From positions 1 through 56,574 of the forward strand of contig NZ_MSIT01000015.1 in NCBI RefSeq assembly GCF_002094885.1: a stretch of DNA of 56,574 nucleotides. Reading direction: 5' to 3'. Under the pieces are notes generated by a model, which saw only the letters and a list, made by a program, of their open reading frames with translations, was not told the origin of the DNA and did no database searches. Shown in pieces: positions 20,203 to 28,248 of this stretch (positions within the stretch are counted from its first letter, which is position 1; every line of letters begins with the position of its first letter). Source of the DNA: Salibaculum halophilum (GTDB lineage: Bacteria > Pseudomonadota > Alphaproteobacteria > Rhodobacterales > Rhodobacteraceae). The position numbers and the translations under genes are program-made.

Positions 20203-20853
20203 ATGGAAAATATCACGTTTCGCTTGTCCGACAGCTACAAGTACGGGTCGGCCTATTTCGACTATCTCGCCCTGCGCAAGCAGTTCTTCGTCGATCAGCT
20301 GGGCTGGGACATCCCCCACAACGACGACCTGGAAATGGACCAGTACGACAACCCTGAGGCGCGCTACTCGCTCGTGCTCGACAAGGGCAGGGTGGTCGCC
20401 GGGGCCCGGGCCATGGCATGTTCGGCGAAATGGGGCGAGCATACCTACATGCTCGGCGATGCCATGACCGGCAAGCTTGGCACGATCCCCCCGAATGTTC
20501 TCAAGGACCACATCGTCAGTTCCGAGGTCTGGGAATGCACCCGCCTTGTCATCACCCCCGAGGTCAAGTCCATGAGGATGCGCAACCTGTGCCTGGACAT
20601 GATCGTCGACGGGCTGATCGACATGGCTACGCGCGAGGGCGCCCACACCCTGATTTCACTCAGCAATCTGTGGTTGCTGCGCTCGCTGCGCCGCCTCGGC
20701 TATGGCGCGGACCTTCTGGGCGATCCCTATGTCAACGCCGACGACGGGCACAAATACGCGGTCATGGCCATCGAGGCCGAGCCGAAAGCCCCCCGGCTGC
20801 CCCGGCATACCCACCGTCCGCAGCCCGGCGTTGTCCACGCCCCGGTTGCCTGA
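20203..20853 (+). CDS. acyl-homoserine-lactone synthase (LuxI family)
   Basis: A 216-residue AHL synthase, making a signal from S-adenosylmethionine and an acyl-ACP. All invariant LuxI residues are visible: R25 and F29 in LALRKQFFV, W35, D46 and D49 in EMDQYD, R69 in AGARAM, and E111 and R114 in WECTRLV. ATG 20203 (MENITF) has AGGAG 7 bases upstream. An in-frame ATG at 20176 would put the SD hairpin inside the coding region and is less likely. A GC hairpin without T-run follows the gene (20879-20903), before convergent purB. Confidence 0.92.
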   Translation: MENITFRLSDSYKYGSAYFDYLALRKQFFVDQLGWDIPHNDDLEMDQYDNPEARYSLVLDKGRVVAGARAMACSAKWGEHTYMLGDAMTGKLGTIPPNVLKDHIVSSEVWECTRLVITPEVKSMRMRNLCLDMIVDGLIDMATREGAHTLISLSNLWLLRSLRRLGYGADLLGDPYVNADDGHKYAVMAIEAEPKAPRLPRHTHRPQPGVVHAPVA

Positions 20854-20878
20854 CGGGGCGGCTCTGACTCTCGTGGAG

Positions 20879-20903
20879 GGCCTGCGCCGGCGCGGCGCAG
20901 GCC
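20879..20903. terminator. stem-loop between convergent luxI and purB
   Basis: A 10-bp perfect stem GGCCTGCGCC / GGCGCAGGCC with a 5-base loop lies in the 56 bases between the two convergent stops. No T-run is present, so a weak or bidirectional terminator is inferred. Confidence 0.5.
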
Positions 20904-20909
20904 TGCCGC

Positions 20910-22217
20910 TCAGGGCGTGCCGAAGACGCGCGCGAAGATCGTGTCGACGTGCCGGGTGTGATAGCTCAGGTCGAATTTCTCTTCGATCTCGTCGGCGCCC
21001 AGCACCGCCGTCACGTCCGGATCGGCGAGCAGTTCGGTCTTGAAGTCCTTGTCCTCCTCCCAGACCTTCATCGCGTTGCGCTGGACCAGGGCATAGGCGT
21101 CCTCGCGGCTGACCCCGGCCTGCGTCAGCGCCAGCAGCACGCGCTGCGACATGACCAGCCCGCGGAACTTGTGCAGGTTGGCCAGCATGGTGTCGGGATA
21201 GACCACCAGCTTGTCGATCACGCCGGCGAGTCGATTCAGGGCGAAATCCAGCGTCACGGTGGCGTCGGGGGCGATTCCCCGCTCGACGGAACTGTGCGAG
21301 ATGTCGCGTTCATGCCACAGTGTCACATTTTCCATGGCCGGGGTCACGGCCATGCGCACCAGCCGCGCCAGCCCGGTCAGGTTCTCGGTCAGCACCGGGT
21401 TGCGCTTGTGCGGCATGGCCGAACTGCCCTTCTGGCCCTGCGAGAAGAACTCCTCGGCCTCCAGAACCTCGGTGCGCTGCATGTGGCGAATCTCGGTCGC
21501 GATGTTCTCGATGGAGCTTGCGATGACCCCGAGCGTGGCAAAGAACATGGCGTGGCGGTCGCGCGGGATCACCTGGGTGCTGATCGGTTCGGGCGTCAGG
21601 CCCATCTGCGCGCAGACATGCGCCTCGACCGCCGGGTCGATGTTGGCAAAGGTGCCGACGGCGCCCGAGATGGCCCCTGTGGCGATCTCGGCGCGGGCGG
21701 CCTCCAGCCGTTTGCGGCCGCGGTCCATCTCGGCGTAGAAGCGCGCGAAGGTCAGGCCCATGGTCGTCGGCTCGGCATGGATGCCGTGGCTGCGGCCGAT
21801 GCGGACGGTGTCCCTGTGTTCATGCGCGCGTTTGCGCAGCGCGGCCAGCACCTTGTCCATGCCGTCCAGCAGAAGATCGGCGGCGCGCACCAGTTGCACG
21901 TTCAGCGTTGTGTCCAGCACATCCGACGAGGTCATGCCCTGGTGGACGAAGCGGGCCTCCTCGTGGCCGATGATCTCGGCCAGGTGTGTGAGGAAGGCGA
22001 TGACGTCGTGCTTGGTCACCGCCTCGATCTCGTCGATGCGGGCGACGTCGAACTCGACGTCCTGCGCCGTCCAGACCGCGTCGGCACTGTCGCGGGGGAT
22101 CACGCCGAGATCGGCCTGGGCATCGCAGGCATGGGCCTCGATCTCGTACCAGATGCGGAACTTGGTGGCGGGCTCCCAGATCCGGGTCATCTCGGGGCGG
22201 GCGTAGCGGGGGATCAT
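20910..22217 (-). CDS. purB: adenylosuccinate lyase
   Basis: A 435-residue fumarase/aspartase-superfamily enzyme that acts twice in purine synthesis, releasing fumarate from SAICAR and from adenylosuccinate. The superfamily signature KGSSAMPHKRNPV is intact, with GMTSSDVLDT and IGRSHGIHAEPTTMG supplying active-site residues. Start ATG 22217 (MIPRYARPEM) is the conserved N-terminus. Confidence 0.97.
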   Translation of the reverse strand: MIPRYARPEMTRIWEPATKFRIWYEIEAHACDAQADLGVIPRDSADAVWTAQDVEFDVARIDEIEAVTKHDVIAFLTHLAEIIGHEEARFVHQGMTSSDVLDTTLNVQLVRAADLLLDGMDKVLAALRKRAHEHRDTVRIGRSHGIHAEPTTMGLTFARFYAEMDRGRKRLEAARAEIATGAISGAVGTFANIDPAVEAHVCAQMGLTPEPISTQVIPRDRHAMFFATLGVIASSIENIATEIRHMQRTEVLEAEEFFSQGQKGSSAMPHKRNPVLTENLTGLARLVRMAVTPAMENVTLWHERDISHSSVERGIAPDATVTLDFALNRLAGVIDKLVVYPDTMLANLHKFRGLVMSQRVLLALTQAGVSREDAYALVQRNAMKVWEEDKDFKTELLADPDVTAVLGADEIEEKFDLSYHTRHVDTIFARVFGTP

Positions 22218-22301
22218 GGGCAGAACACCTTCATCACTGGAGCATCGGTTCCGGGCCTCTTAAAAGGGGGGCGCACAAGGGGCAAGGGAGAGCCGGCCGG
22301 G

Positions 22302-22727
22302 ATGGCAGAGTGGTTGCGCGCGGCGGATTTTCTGCAAGGCTTCCGGTTCGACCGCGAGATCGAGGATGCCCGGGCGGGCCAGGTGGTGCGGGCCGAGGGC
22401 ACCGTGGCTTTCACGCCCGACGCGGCGGGCCTGATCTACCAGGAGAGTGGCCGGTTGCACCTGCCGGGGCACGCGCCGATGCAGGCCGAGCGGCGCTATC
22501 TTTGGCGGTTCGACGCTTGGGGCGTCTCGGTCCTATTCGCGGATGGCCGGCCCTTTCACCGCTTCGTGCCCGCGGGGCAGGGGGCAGGCACGGAACATCC
22601 TTGCGGCGCGGATCACTACCGGGTGGCCTATGATTTCGCCGGCTGGCCGCGCTGGCAGGCCACATGGCAGGTGAGCGGGCCGCGCAAGGACTACACCAGC
22701 CGGACCGCCTTTGCGCCCCTGTCCTGA
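22302..22727 (+). CDS. DUF6314 family protein
   Basis: A 141-residue protein starting MAEWLRAADFLQGF. It has the family-like pattern REIEDARAGQVVRAEGTVAF, then YLWRFDAWGVSVLFADGRPF and a final GPRKDYTSRT. The fold looks like a small beta-barrel. No catalytic motif is visible and the function is unknown. It is divergent from purB. Confidence 0.7.
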   Translation: MAEWLRAADFLQGFRFDREIEDARAGQVVRAEGTVAFTPDAAGLIYQESGRLHLPGHAPMQAERRYLWRFDAWGVSVLFADGRPFHRFVPAGQGAGTEHPCGADHYRVAYDFAGWPRWQATWQVSGPRKDYTSRTAFAPLS

Positions 22728-22746
22728 TTTGCAAACCTGATCGACA

Positions 22747-22767
22747 GGCTTTGCAGCGGCTTTGCAG
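22747..22767 (+). repeat. tandem 11-bp-spaced direct repeat upstream of bioY
   Basis: GGCTTTGCAG occurs twice with an 11-base period (22747-22756 and 22758-22767), about 90 bases upstream of bioY. A one-helical-turn direct repeat may be an operator. No BioR-type palindrome (TTATnnATAA) is seen in the region. Confidence 0.4.
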
Positions 22768-22856
22768 ATTTGCGCGATCGCGCTGGCAAAAGTGTTGCGT
22801 CGCTGCCGGGCGTGAGGCATTCCATCTGCCGAGGGAATTCTGAAAGGAGCCGCGAC

Positions 22857-23453
22857 ATGGCTGCAACCGCTGACAATACCGTTCTGTTCGACACCTTCGG
22901 GCCGACCGACGGCACCGCCCTACGCGCCAAGCAGGCGCTCATGGTCGTGCTGGGCATCGCCCTGCTGGCCGCCTCGGCCAAGGTGCAGGTCTTTCTGCCG
23001 GGCAACCCGGTGCCGATCACTATGGGCACCTTCGGCGTGCTGACAATCGGCGCGGCCTACGGGGCGCGGCTGGGGCTGATCACGGTGCTGGGCTACCTCG
23101 CCCTCGGGGCGCTCGGCGCCTCGGTCTTTGCCGGGCAGGAGGCCGGGCTGACCTACATGATGGGCGGCACCGGCGGCTACCTCGTGGGTTATGCGCTGGC
23201 TGCCGCCGCGCTGGGCCATTTGGCGCGGCGCGGCTGGGACCGGAGCATCGCCTGGATGGCGCTGGCCATGCTGATCGGCAACGCGCTGATCTACGTGCCG
23301 GGGCTGCTCTGGCTGCACCAATTCGCGGATGGCTGGGCGCAGACGCTGGAATGGGGCATCACGCCCTTCCTGGTCGGGGACGCGCTCAAGCTGGCCCTGG
23401 CCGCGCTGCTCGTGCCGGGGCTGTGGAAACTGCTCGGCCGCGCCCGCGGCTGA
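22857..23453 (+). CDS. bioY: biotin transporter S component BioY
   Basis: A 198-residue, six-span membrane protein with AKVQVFLPGNPVPITMGTF, the BioY core motif, and GLTYMMGGTGGYLVGYALAA. BioY is the substrate-binding unit of ECF-type biotin transporters and can work alone or with BioM/BioN; those genes are not in the window. ATG 22857 follows AAAGGAG. Confidence 0.94.
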   Translation: MAATADNTVLFDTFGPTDGTALRAKQALMVVLGIALLAASAKVQVFLPGNPVPITMGTFGVLTIGAAYGARLGLITVLGYLALGALGASVFAGQEAGLTYMMGGTGGYLVGYALAAAALGHLARRGWDRSIAWMALAMLIGNALIYVPGLLWLHQFADGWAQTLEWGITPFLVGDALKLALAALLVPGLWKLLGRARG

Positions 23454-23476
23454 TCTGTCAAGCCTTGCCAAGCGGG

Positions 23477-23504
23477 AAAGGGCGGACCGGCCGGTCCGCC
23501 CTTT
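23477..23504. terminator. terminator after bioY
   Basis: A perfect 28-base palindrome (AAAGGGCGGACC-GGCC-GGTCCGCCCTTT) 23 bases after the bioY stop. Its symmetry would allow it to act on both strands. Confidence 0.8.
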
Positions 23505-23612
23505 GCTGGTCTGGTGGGAACATTTTCGCGCCTGAGCCCCCGGGCCCGCGCGTGCGGACGTGTTGAGGCCGACCCTCCGGGAGGAGTTTATCGGCCAAGA
23601 TGAAGGGGCGCG

Positions 23613-24824
23613 TCAGTCGGCCAACTCCGTCACGATCTCGTTGGCGCGTTCGAGCGTCTGGTGGACCGGGCACTTGTCGGCGATCTCGAGCAGGCGCTGG
23701 CGCTGGTCGGCGTCGAGGTCGCCTGTCAGCACGATCCGGCGGTTGAAACGGTCGACCTTGACGCCGCCCTCGGCGCTGGCGTCCTGTCCGTGGACCTTGT
23801 CGTGGCTCACGTCTACGGTCACATGGGTAAGCGGCCAGCCCTTGCGCCGCGCGTACATGCGGATCGTCATCGAGGTGCAGGCCCCGAGCGCCGCCGCCAG
23901 CAGCCCGTAGGGCGAGGGGCCGCGGTTGCTGCCGCCGTAGCTTTCGGGCTCATCCGCCTGCAGGTGGTGCGGGCCGGACTGGATGTCCTGCAGAAAGCCC
24001 CCGGGGTCGGCCTCGGAGACCCGCAGCACGCCCTCGGGGGCGCCTGGCGGCGGGGCGGGGCGCTTGAGATCGAGGTAGCGCCCGGCCCAGGCGGCGATGA
24101 CGTCGGCGGCGTAATGCGCGTCCTCCTCGCGGCCGAGAAGGTGGTCGGCATCATCCAGGGTGACGAAGCTCTTGGGGTGCTTGGCGGCCTTGAAGACCTC
24201 GGCGGCGTTGTCGATGCCAACGATCGCGTCGCGCGGGGCGTGGAGCACCAGAAGGGCCGCGTCCATGTCGGCCAGGGCCGGCGCGAGGGCGCGCTGTGCG
24301 ATATCGTCGAGAAAGTCCTGCGTGATCCGGAAGGGGCGGCCGGCCAGCGTCACCTCGGCGGCGCCGCGGTCGCGGATCTCGGGCAGGGCATGCGAGAAAT
24401 GCTGCGCGACATGGGCCGGGTCGAAGGGGGCGCCGATGGTTGCCACGGCCTTGATATGCGGCATGCGCGCGGCGGCGGCGATGACTGCGGCGCCGCCCAG
24501 CGAATGACCGATCAGCAGCGAGGGGGACATGCCTCGCGACGATAGCGCATCGCAGGCGGCTTCCAGGTCCTGCACGTTGCTGGTGAAATCCGTGTTCGAG
24601 AACTCGCCCTCGGAATGGCCCAGCCCGGTGAAATCGAAGCGCAGCACGGCGATACCAAGCGCGGTCAGCCGCGCGGCGACGCGGCGGGCGGCGGCGATGT
24701 CTTTGCCGCAGGTGAAGCAATGGGCGAAGAGCGCGGTGGCCAGCTGCGGCCCGTCGGGCCGGTCGAGCCGGGCCGCGAGGTCATGGCCGGAATGGCCCGC
24801 GAAGGTGAATTTCTCGGTGGGCAT
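23613..24824 (-). CDS. alpha/beta hydrolase - OsmC fusion protein
   Basis: A 403-residue two-domain protein. Residues 1-255 form a serine hydrolase with nucleophile elbow GHSLGGAA, acid in LHAPRDAIVG and a catalytic histidine in DADHLLG. Residues 270-403 form an OsmC/Ohr-type peroxide-reductase domain with GACTSMTIRMYARRKG and the second cysteine in ADKCPVHQTLE. Fusions of this kind are known in proteobacteria; the substrate of the hydrolase half is not known. Start ATG 24824 (MPTEKFTFAGHSG) is chosen because upstream codons lack homology. Confidence 0.88.
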   Translation of the reverse strand: MPTEKFTFAGHSGHDLAARLDRPDGPQLATALFAHCFTCGKDIAAARRVAARLTALGIAVLRFDFTGLGHSEGEFSNTDFTSNVQDLEAACDALSSRGMSPSLLIGHSLGGAAVIAAAARMPHIKAVATIGAPFDPAHVAQHFSHALPEIRDRGAAEVTLAGRPFRITQDFLDDIAQRALAPALADMDAALLVLHAPRDAIVGIDNAAEVFKAAKHPKSFVTLDDADHLLGREEDAHYAADVIAAWAGRYLDLKRPAPPPGAPEGVLRVSEADPGGFLQDIQSGPHHLQADEPESYGGSNRGPSPYGLLAAALGACTSMTIRMYARRKGWPLTHVTVDVSHDKVHGQDASAEGGVKVDRFNRRIVLTGDLDADQRQRLLEIADKCPVHQTLERANEIVTELAD

Positions 24825-25058
24825 GGTCTGGCCTGCCTTGTAGTTCGGACACCCGATAGGTGCCCGCACCGGTGCGCCTTCGCAAGCCCCGGGTCGCCCG
24901 GTTGACGGGATGGTGATGGCCGGGTGACCCGGGCATGCTCTGGGCCGACGGTGGTGTGAGGCAATATGACGGGGCGCCGGGTGGATGGTGCCCCGGGTCG
25001 CGCTGCGTGTCGCGGCCCGGGGCCCGGTCCTTGCGCCGGGACGCGTCGGTGCGCGGGC
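24825..25058. other. intergenic gap, nothing recognised
   Basis: These 234 GC-rich bases lie upstream of the hydrolase-OsmC gene and downstream of the next gene's stop. They should hold the promoter of the former. No terminator with a T-run, RNA gene or coding frame was seen. Confidence 0.5.
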
Positions 25059-26000
25059 TCAGACGAGGTAGGACAGCACCGGCGTGCCCACGCCCGCATG
25101 CATCAGGCCGATGGCCGCCCCGGCCAGGGCCAGGGCGCGGGCTGGCACCCGAGCATCCTCGCGGCCCAGGGCGCAGTAGGTCAAGGCAGCCATGCCCAGC
25201 GGGGCCGACAGCATGATCGCCCCGCCGTTCATCGTGTAGATGGCCAGGCGCCGCGTCACGCGGCGGGCCATCCGGCGTTCCAGGGCCGCCGCGTCGTCCT
25301 CTTCGGCGTGGAGCGCGTCGCGCAGGGCGGCAGCTTCCGCGCGTTGCCGAGCGTCGGCGCGGGCCACGGACTCGGCGCCGGCGCGGTCGGCCGCCTGTGC
25401 CGCGTGGGTCGGGCGCGGCGGGCGTGGCGGTTGCGGACGCTCGTGTGTGCTACCCGAGGCCACGGGCCGTTCGGGCAGGATCGGCGAAACGGTTTCTTCC
25501 GCGTCCGCGTCCGCGTCTTGGGCCCCGGCCTGTTGTGCGGCGTCCTGCCGGGCCAGCCTGCGGACCATGTCGACCAGTTCATCGTAGATGTCGCCGGTGA
25601 TCATTTCCTCGCGGTCGAAAACCATCAGGTGATCGGCCGGGGCGGCGTGGTCGATTTCCCGCGCAAGGCCGCGGCAGAGATCTTCGCGGTTGGCATAGAA
25701 CGGGCCGGTGGCGGGCGTGCCCGGGCCCGTCCCCACCGAGACGATCAGCCCCTCGGCGGGCAGGCCGCTCGCCCCCAGCGTTTCGGACAGATCTTCGTTG
25801 AAATCCGCATGGCCGAGACAGACCCGCCCGCCGTCGAGATCGTAGACGATGAAATCGTCATACTCGGCGGTGATGCGGTAGCCCGCCCCATGCGAGGCAT
25901 CGAAGGCGACGCCCAGTTCCCGCTTGAGGGACTGGAAGTCGATGTTTGTCGGTTTCGCAAAACAAAGCGCGGCAATCGTACTTCTTGCATTGTGGGTCAT
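25059..26000 (-). CDS. unrecognised protein with two C-terminal membrane spans
   Basis: A 313-residue protein that I cannot assign to a family. Residues 1-150 look like a compact alpha/beta domain (YDDFIVYDLDGGRVCLGHAD, GLIVSVGTGPGT). Residues 155-200 are acidic then proline-rich (ERPQPPRPPRPT). Residues 205-250 form a charged Ala/Arg/Glu helix, probably a coiled coil. Spans lie at about 253-278 and 290-312. Start ATG 26000 has AGGAGA 10 bases upstream. Its gene sits in A/T-richer surroundings and next to the displaced glnA end, so acquisition by transfer is possible. Confidence 0.6.
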   Translation of the reverse strand: MTHNARSTIAALCFAKPTNIDFQSLKRELGVAFDASHGAGYRITAEYDDFIVYDLDGGRVCLGHADFNEDLSETLGASGLPAEGLIVSVGTGPGTPATGPFYANREDLCRGLAREIDHAAPADHLMVFDREEMITGDIYDELVDMVRRLARQDAAQQAGAQDADADAEETVSPILPERPVASGSTHERPQPPRPPRPTHAAQAADRAGAESVARADARQRAEAAALRDALHAEEDDAAALERRMARRVTRRLAIYTMNGGAIMLSAPLGMAALTYCALGREDARVPARALALAGAAIGLMHAGVGTPVLSYLV

Positions 26001-26255
26001 TGCTCGATCTCCTGCAACAAGTGCAGCGTCAACAATACCGTCAAAAATGTCCGGCATAGGAAGCAATTGTGTTAAATTGAGAGCAAATGGCACATCCTTA
26101 GGTGGTGGTGACGATCAATCCTGCCAGCGTCCAGTTATTATATCTCAAATGGAAACAACATTGTCGCTGCCCGAGCAACTCTTCTGAATTCACGCGAGGG
26201 GCGCGCGCCGGTCAGGCGCCCCTCGTGAACTCCCTGATGGCCCGGTTAGACCGTG
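26001..26255. other. A/T-rich intergenic region with a bulged inverted repeat
   Basis: The region upstream of the unrecognised gene is markedly A/T-richer than the rest of the window and has no credible coding frame. It holds an inverted repeat: arms at 26189-26204 (TTCACGCGAGGGGCGC) and 26216-26229 (GCGCCCCTCGTGAA), pairing over 14 bp with a 2-base bulge. The promoter of the minus-strand gene should lie here. Confidence 0.55.
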
Positions 26256-26260
26256 GCCCC

Positions 26261-26380
26261 AGCCGCTGTCGTAGAGCTTGAACTCGACCAGGTGCGGGGT
26301 GTGCTCGTAGGCGTGGACCTCTTCCCGCTTGAGCTCCATGGAGACGTCGACCTGCGCCTTGGAGAAGACGTCGCCGGCCA
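26261..26380 (-). pseudogene. duplicate of the 3' end of glnA
   Basis: This 120-base segment aligns without gaps to 28251-28370, the 3' end of the intact glnA, with about 108 identical bases (90%). It encodes [18 protein letters not shown] then REEVHAYEHTPHLVEFKLY. The stop codon of the original is lost, the homology ends sharply at 26380, and nothing of the upstream 440 codons is present. It has the same orientation as the intact gene, about 1.99 kb away, with an interrupted regulator gene and a methyltransferase gene in between. Confidence 0.88.
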
Positions 26381-26500
26381 AAGGGAGCGCGGCAAACACC
26401 GGACAGAAAGTGAGGCGCAGCTTGCGGGACGGGCGCCGATGGATCGCGCGGGCGACCAATAGCGCTACCGGCGCCCTATGATACAAACAGGTATCCCGCC

Positions 26501-27181
26501 CTAAGCCGATGCAACCAGCGGGGTTTCGATCTCGCTATCTGCCTGGATCGCGAAACTCGACCGGATCAGCCATTTCGACAGGTTGGACGCCATCAAGGCA
26601 TCGCCGATCAGCTGGATGCGGTCGGCTTCGATTTCGCTGGCAAACGTCGTATGCCCCATCCAGGCAGCAGTCAGCGCTTTGAGATCGGCGGTGATGAAAA
26701 GATCGACCTCGTCCTTGGGGTCGACCATGCAAAGATCGTTTTCGGCATTGGGGCGGATGATTAGCCAGGCGTGGAAGTCGGCTTGATCGCGTGCCTTGAG
26801 GATGAATTCGACAACCGAGCGTAGGCGCGGAAGCGCGGACACGTCGATCTTGCGACGGACGTTCCACAGCAGAACGCGCGCGTCCAGACACTCGAGTCCC
26901 GGTTCCGGGTCGATGTGCCGATGGGCCCAACTGCCCAGGGCGTTGACAACCGGTTCCAGCTCGTCCGCCATCGCGGTGGTTGCATAGCGCGCGCCGCCTT
27001 TGTCAGTGGCGTCGAATCGTTTGATCAGCCCCTTGTCAGTCATCTCGCGCAGGCGCTTGCTGAGCAGGCTGGGACTCATGCCGGGAACCCCGCGCTGGAT
27101 CTCGGAAAACCGGGTCGATCCGGACCACATTTCGCACAGGATCAGCATCGTCCAGCGCGGTTCCAGCATTTCGCAGGCCAC
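26501..27181 (-). CDS. HxlR-family regulator with interrupted 5' end
   Basis: A frame of 226 residues with an N-terminal winged helix-turn-helix of HxlR type (EMLEPRWTMLILCEMWSGS, then FSEIQRGVPGMSPSLLSKRL) and a C-terminal ligand-binding-like domain. The natural start is probably ATG 27226, which has AAAGGAG at the right distance, but codon 8 from there is TAA (27203-27205). The next codons read TRFCPVAVACEM, the usual HxlR opening. Translation could begin only at GTG 27181, without a Shine-Dalgarno sequence and without the conserved Cys. The gene is therefore probably inactive or weakly expressed. It is divergent from a methyltransferase it may have controlled. Confidence 0.75.
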   Translation of the reverse strand: MACEMLEPRWTMLILCEMWSGSTRFSEIQRGVPGMSPSLLSKRLREMTDKGLIKRFDATDKGGARYATTAMADELEPVVNALGSWAHRHIDPEPGLECLDARVLLWNVRRKIDVSALPRLRSVVEFILKARDQADFHAWLIIRPNAENDLCMVDPKDEVDLFITADLKALTAAWMGHTTFASEIEADRIQLIGDALMASNLSKWLIRSSFAIQADSEIETPLVASA

Positions 27182-27381
27182 CGCGACCGGGCAGAACCGG
27201 GTTTATCCGCTGCTTTGGGGAGACATGGCAGCTCCTTTCTGTCTGGCATGAGAGTGCGCGGCGTATACGTGATCCGTCCACTACAGATTCAGTAGCAGGA
27301 TTGCTTCTTTGTCGAAAGCAGACCTGCATTCTGGCGTGCGGCACCGTGGCATCGTCATTGCAGCCGATGGAGTCCAGACCC

Positions 27382-28182
27382 ATGACAGTTCAATTCGATC
27401 CCGACACGATCAACGCCAAGCTCCAGGCGACCTGGGGCGCGGGCGAGTATCATCGCGTCGCCACGCTTGTGCTGAAGCCCAACGAAGACCTGGTCGAGCG
27501 CATGGACCTGCCCGCAGGCACAACGATTGTCGATGTGGCCGCCGGTAGCGGCAACTCGGCCCTTGCCGCGGCGCGGCGTGGCATCGACGTCCTCGCTACG
27601 GATTTCGTGGCCGATCTTCTGGATGTGGCGCGGATGCGCGCGGCCGCCGAGAAGCTGCCGATCCGGACCGAGGCGGCGGATGCCCAGGCGCTGCCCTTCG
27701 GCGACGGCAGGTTCGATGCCGTGATCTGCTGTTTTAGCGCGATGTTCGCCTTTGACCAGGAGGCGACGGCGGCAGAGATGTCGCGCGTCACTGCCCCGGG
27801 TGGAAAGATCGGTATCCTGGCCTGGACTCCGGACGGATTCATCGGTGAACTGTTCGAGATCATCGGTCAATTCATTCCACCCGCACCGGGGGCCAAATCG
27901 CCCGCGCGCTGGGGCACCGCGGCGGGTCTTGCCGAGCTGTTTCCCGGCCACGCGATCGAGGCGACGCGGAAGGATTATGTATTCCGGATGACCGACGCCG
28001 AGGCCTGGCTCGACCTGTTCGTTCAGTATTACGGGCCGACCAATCGGGCCTCTGCCGCCGTTGGTGACCGCGCGGACGCGTTGCGCGCGGATATCAAGGC
28101 CCTTTTGGAGCGGATGAATACGGCCGAGGATCATCTTCGGCTGCCGAGCGCCTATCTCGAGGCTGTCCTGAAAAAGCCCTGA
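27382..28182 (+). CDS. class I SAM-dependent methyltransferase
   Basis: A 266-residue protein with SAM-binding motif I VDVAAGSGNSALAAARRG, an acidic residue after strand 2 (VLATDFVADLLDVAR), motif II FGDGRFDAVICCF and a post-motif LAWTPDGFIGELF. It is of the UbiE/methyltransf_11/25 type; the substrate is unknown. The start ATG 27382 has GGAG about 9 bases upstream; an ATG at 27367 is the alternative. It is divergent from the HxlR-like gene and ends at a bidirectional terminator shared with glnA. Confidence 0.85.
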   Translation: MTVQFDPDTINAKLQATWGAGEYHRVATLVLKPNEDLVERMDLPAGTTIVDVAAGSGNSALAAARRGIDVLATDFVADLLDVARMRAAAEKLPIRTEAADAQALPFGDGRFDAVICCFSAMFAFDQEATAAEMSRVTAPGGKIGILAWTPDGFIGELFEIIGQFIPPAPGAKSPARWGTAAGLAELFPGHAIEATRKDYVFRMTDAEAWLDLFVQYYGPTNRASAAVGDRADALRADIKALLERMNTAEDHLRLPSAYLEAVLKKP

Positions 28183-28197
28183 GTACCCATATCGGGA

Positions 28198-28227
28198 ACG
28201 AAAAAGGGCGCCCGAGGGGCGCCCTTT
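28198..28227. terminator. terminator of glnA (and of the methyltransferase gene)
   Basis: An 11-bp stem AAAGGGCGCCC/GGGCGCCCTTT with a 3-base loop stands between two convergent genes. It is preceded by a run of five A residues, which gives a T-run on the glnA strand. Confidence 0.85.
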
Positions 28228-28248
28228 CCTGATACAATGCCGATCCGC

